A stretch of 18,558 nucleotides of DNA from Glomus cerebriforme (lineage: Eukaryota > Glomeromycota > Glomeromycetes > Glomerales > Glomeraceae): NCBI GenBank assembly GCA_003550305.1, contig QKYT01000214.1:1-18558 (forward strand). Direction: 5' to 3'. Shown in pieces: positions 17,818-18,558 of the stretch. The notes below the pieces were generated by a model. That model was not told where the DNA came from, did no database searches, and worked only from the letters and a program-made list of their open reading frames with translations. The first letter of the stretch is position 1; every line of letters begins with the position of its first letter. Made by a program: the position numbers and the translations under genes.

Positions 17818-18252
17818 ATGAATCAAGATTTAATGAGAACTAGAAAAGATTTATTAAAATTAAAAGCGGAGAAAGTAGAAATTAATCTTTTTAACTCTAA
17901 ATCTTTAATACCAATAACAATTTCGAATTGGAACTTCATTTTTATAACACATAGTTGTCAGTATAGTCCTCATATAAAGTTCTTCAATATTTTTCTGCTT
18001 CTTATAATATTAAACATGATAAATACTAATTTGGTTATATCCTATCTTCATTTATTTAAAAAAAGGAATAAAAAATTAAAATATGTAGCCCAAATTCTAT
18101 CATGTCCCAAATCAAAATTGAGAAAAGTCTTAGATGATAGTTTAAAATGTCAAACATTGGGTATGGTTAAATTTTGGTCGGATTTGGCGTTTGGGTATAT
18201 TTTTTTTGTAATATACAATCAAAAAGAAGTCATGTTTTATGTGGCAAATTAA
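17818..18252 (+). other. 144-codon open frame, probably repeat-derived
   Basis: An ATG-started frame with a charged N terminus (MNQDLMRTRKDLLKLKAEKV), a hydrophobic stretch at about residues 58-76 and a C-terminal part KVLDDSLKCQTLGMVKFW. No family motif is recognised. Within it, 18084-18113 matches 24 of 30 bases of the window's first 30 bases on the opposite strand (protein level: VAQ-x-x-x-CP-x-S in both), so part of the frame belongs to a dispersed repeat. Composition is typical of translated AT-rich DNA. It may be a relic instead of a gene. Confidence 0.2.
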
Positions 18253-18415
18253 ATTCCATATTTGGTTTAGGCCTTTTTGATCATGCATAATTTATCAGAG
18301 TATTAAAGAGAAATCATGAGTCATTAATAAACTATAATCGGAATTTTGCGTAATGTAATTTATTATTGTATTATTGATAATTTTGACTCATTTTTATATT
18401 CTTAATATTTTTAAT
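18253..18415. other. Upstream region of the edge gene
   Basis: AT-rich, no coding region. It contains GAGTCATTAATAAACT near 18319, similar to GAGTCATTATTAAACT near 8787, though this may be chance. Confidence 0.35.
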
Positions 18416-18425
18416 TATATAAATA
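18416..18425 (+). promoter_or_regulatory. Candidate TATA box of the edge gene
   Basis: TATATAAATA lies 76 bases before the ATG at 18501, nearly the same spacing as in the CipC-like gene. The interval between is free of ATG until the proposed start. Confidence 0.4.
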
Positions 18426-18500
18426 CCCCAAAATTCCGTATTGTATTTTTTTAATTATCATATTAAAACATCCTTAGAGCTCATTCACCTCTTTTTAAAA

Positions 18501-18558
18501 ATGCATTATCAGCAAGATGGATTACTACCTAATTATTATTATAAGTTTATTTTCTCTC
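18501..18558 (+). CDS. Start of a gene truncated by the right edge
   Basis: Nineteen open codons read MHYQQDGLLPNYYYKFIFS and then leave the window. The first 15 residues are hydrophilic and balanced in composition, unlike most translated DNA here, and a TATA box sits at a suitable distance. The TTTATTTTCTCTC at the end could be the beginning of an intron, since a GT occurs at about 18545, so the last few residues may not be coding. The family cannot be told from so few residues. Confidence 0.35.
   Translation, partial: MHYQQDGLLPNYYYKFIFS

Noticed and set aside
1..18558. tRNA, rRNA, CRISPR array, telomere repeats, bacterial-type operon
   Set aside because: Looked for the tRNA B-box word, evenly spaced repeats and TTAGGG runs by eye and saw none. 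A computed tRNA scan could still find a diverged one.

Overview
The window looks like nuclear DNA of an arbuscular mycorrhizal fungus (Glomeromycotina, most like Rhizophagus). It is very AT-rich, has long A/T tracts and large stretches without genes, and contains introns of about 80 bp. It carries an F-box/leucine-rich-repeat gene, a decayed LINE with CCHC knuckles, APE-type endonuclease and reverse transcriptase, and nested small repeats built on GGCC(A/G)GAATT motifs. The organism is inferred from gene families and base composition; no taxonomic marker is present.

Layout. Positions 1-3985 (minus strand) are one non-LTR retrotransposon read right to left: zinc knuckles, hinge, endonuclease, linker, reverse transcriptase, 3' tail. 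It is broken by at least seven frameshifts or stops and runs off the left edge. From 3986 to 6236 lies AT-rich DNA holding a decayed, apparently multi-exon gene of unknown family (about 5245-5932). An intact, intronless F-box/LRR gene (minus, 6237-7895) follows, with a long aspartate tract encoded by a GAT/GAC microsatellite. From 9.0 to 10.0 kb there are two stem-loops and a decayed gene whose reading frame runs about 190 codons, interrupted only by three TGA and one TAG codon.

The best new call is a three-exon gene on the minus strand at 11410-10919. It is not visible as a single open frame. Spliced at two GT..AG introns it gives a 108-residue CipC-like (DUF3759) protein, with a TATA box and a polyadenylation signal in sensible places. 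From 11.5 to 15.0 kb I see no gene. From 15.08 to 16.24 kb there is a cluster of small inverted-repeat elements (MITE-like, with hAT-like CAGGGCC ends and GGCC palindromes). At 17211-17468 (minus) is a relic resembling the C-terminal tail of the expanded Rhizophagus kinase family. At the right edge a TATA box and an ATG suggest the first codons of a gene that leaves the window.

The genes show no shared pathway or operon. The picture is a gene-poor, repeat-rich accessory compartment with two probably functional genes (F-box/LRR and CipC-like), one truncated candidate at the edge, and several relics.
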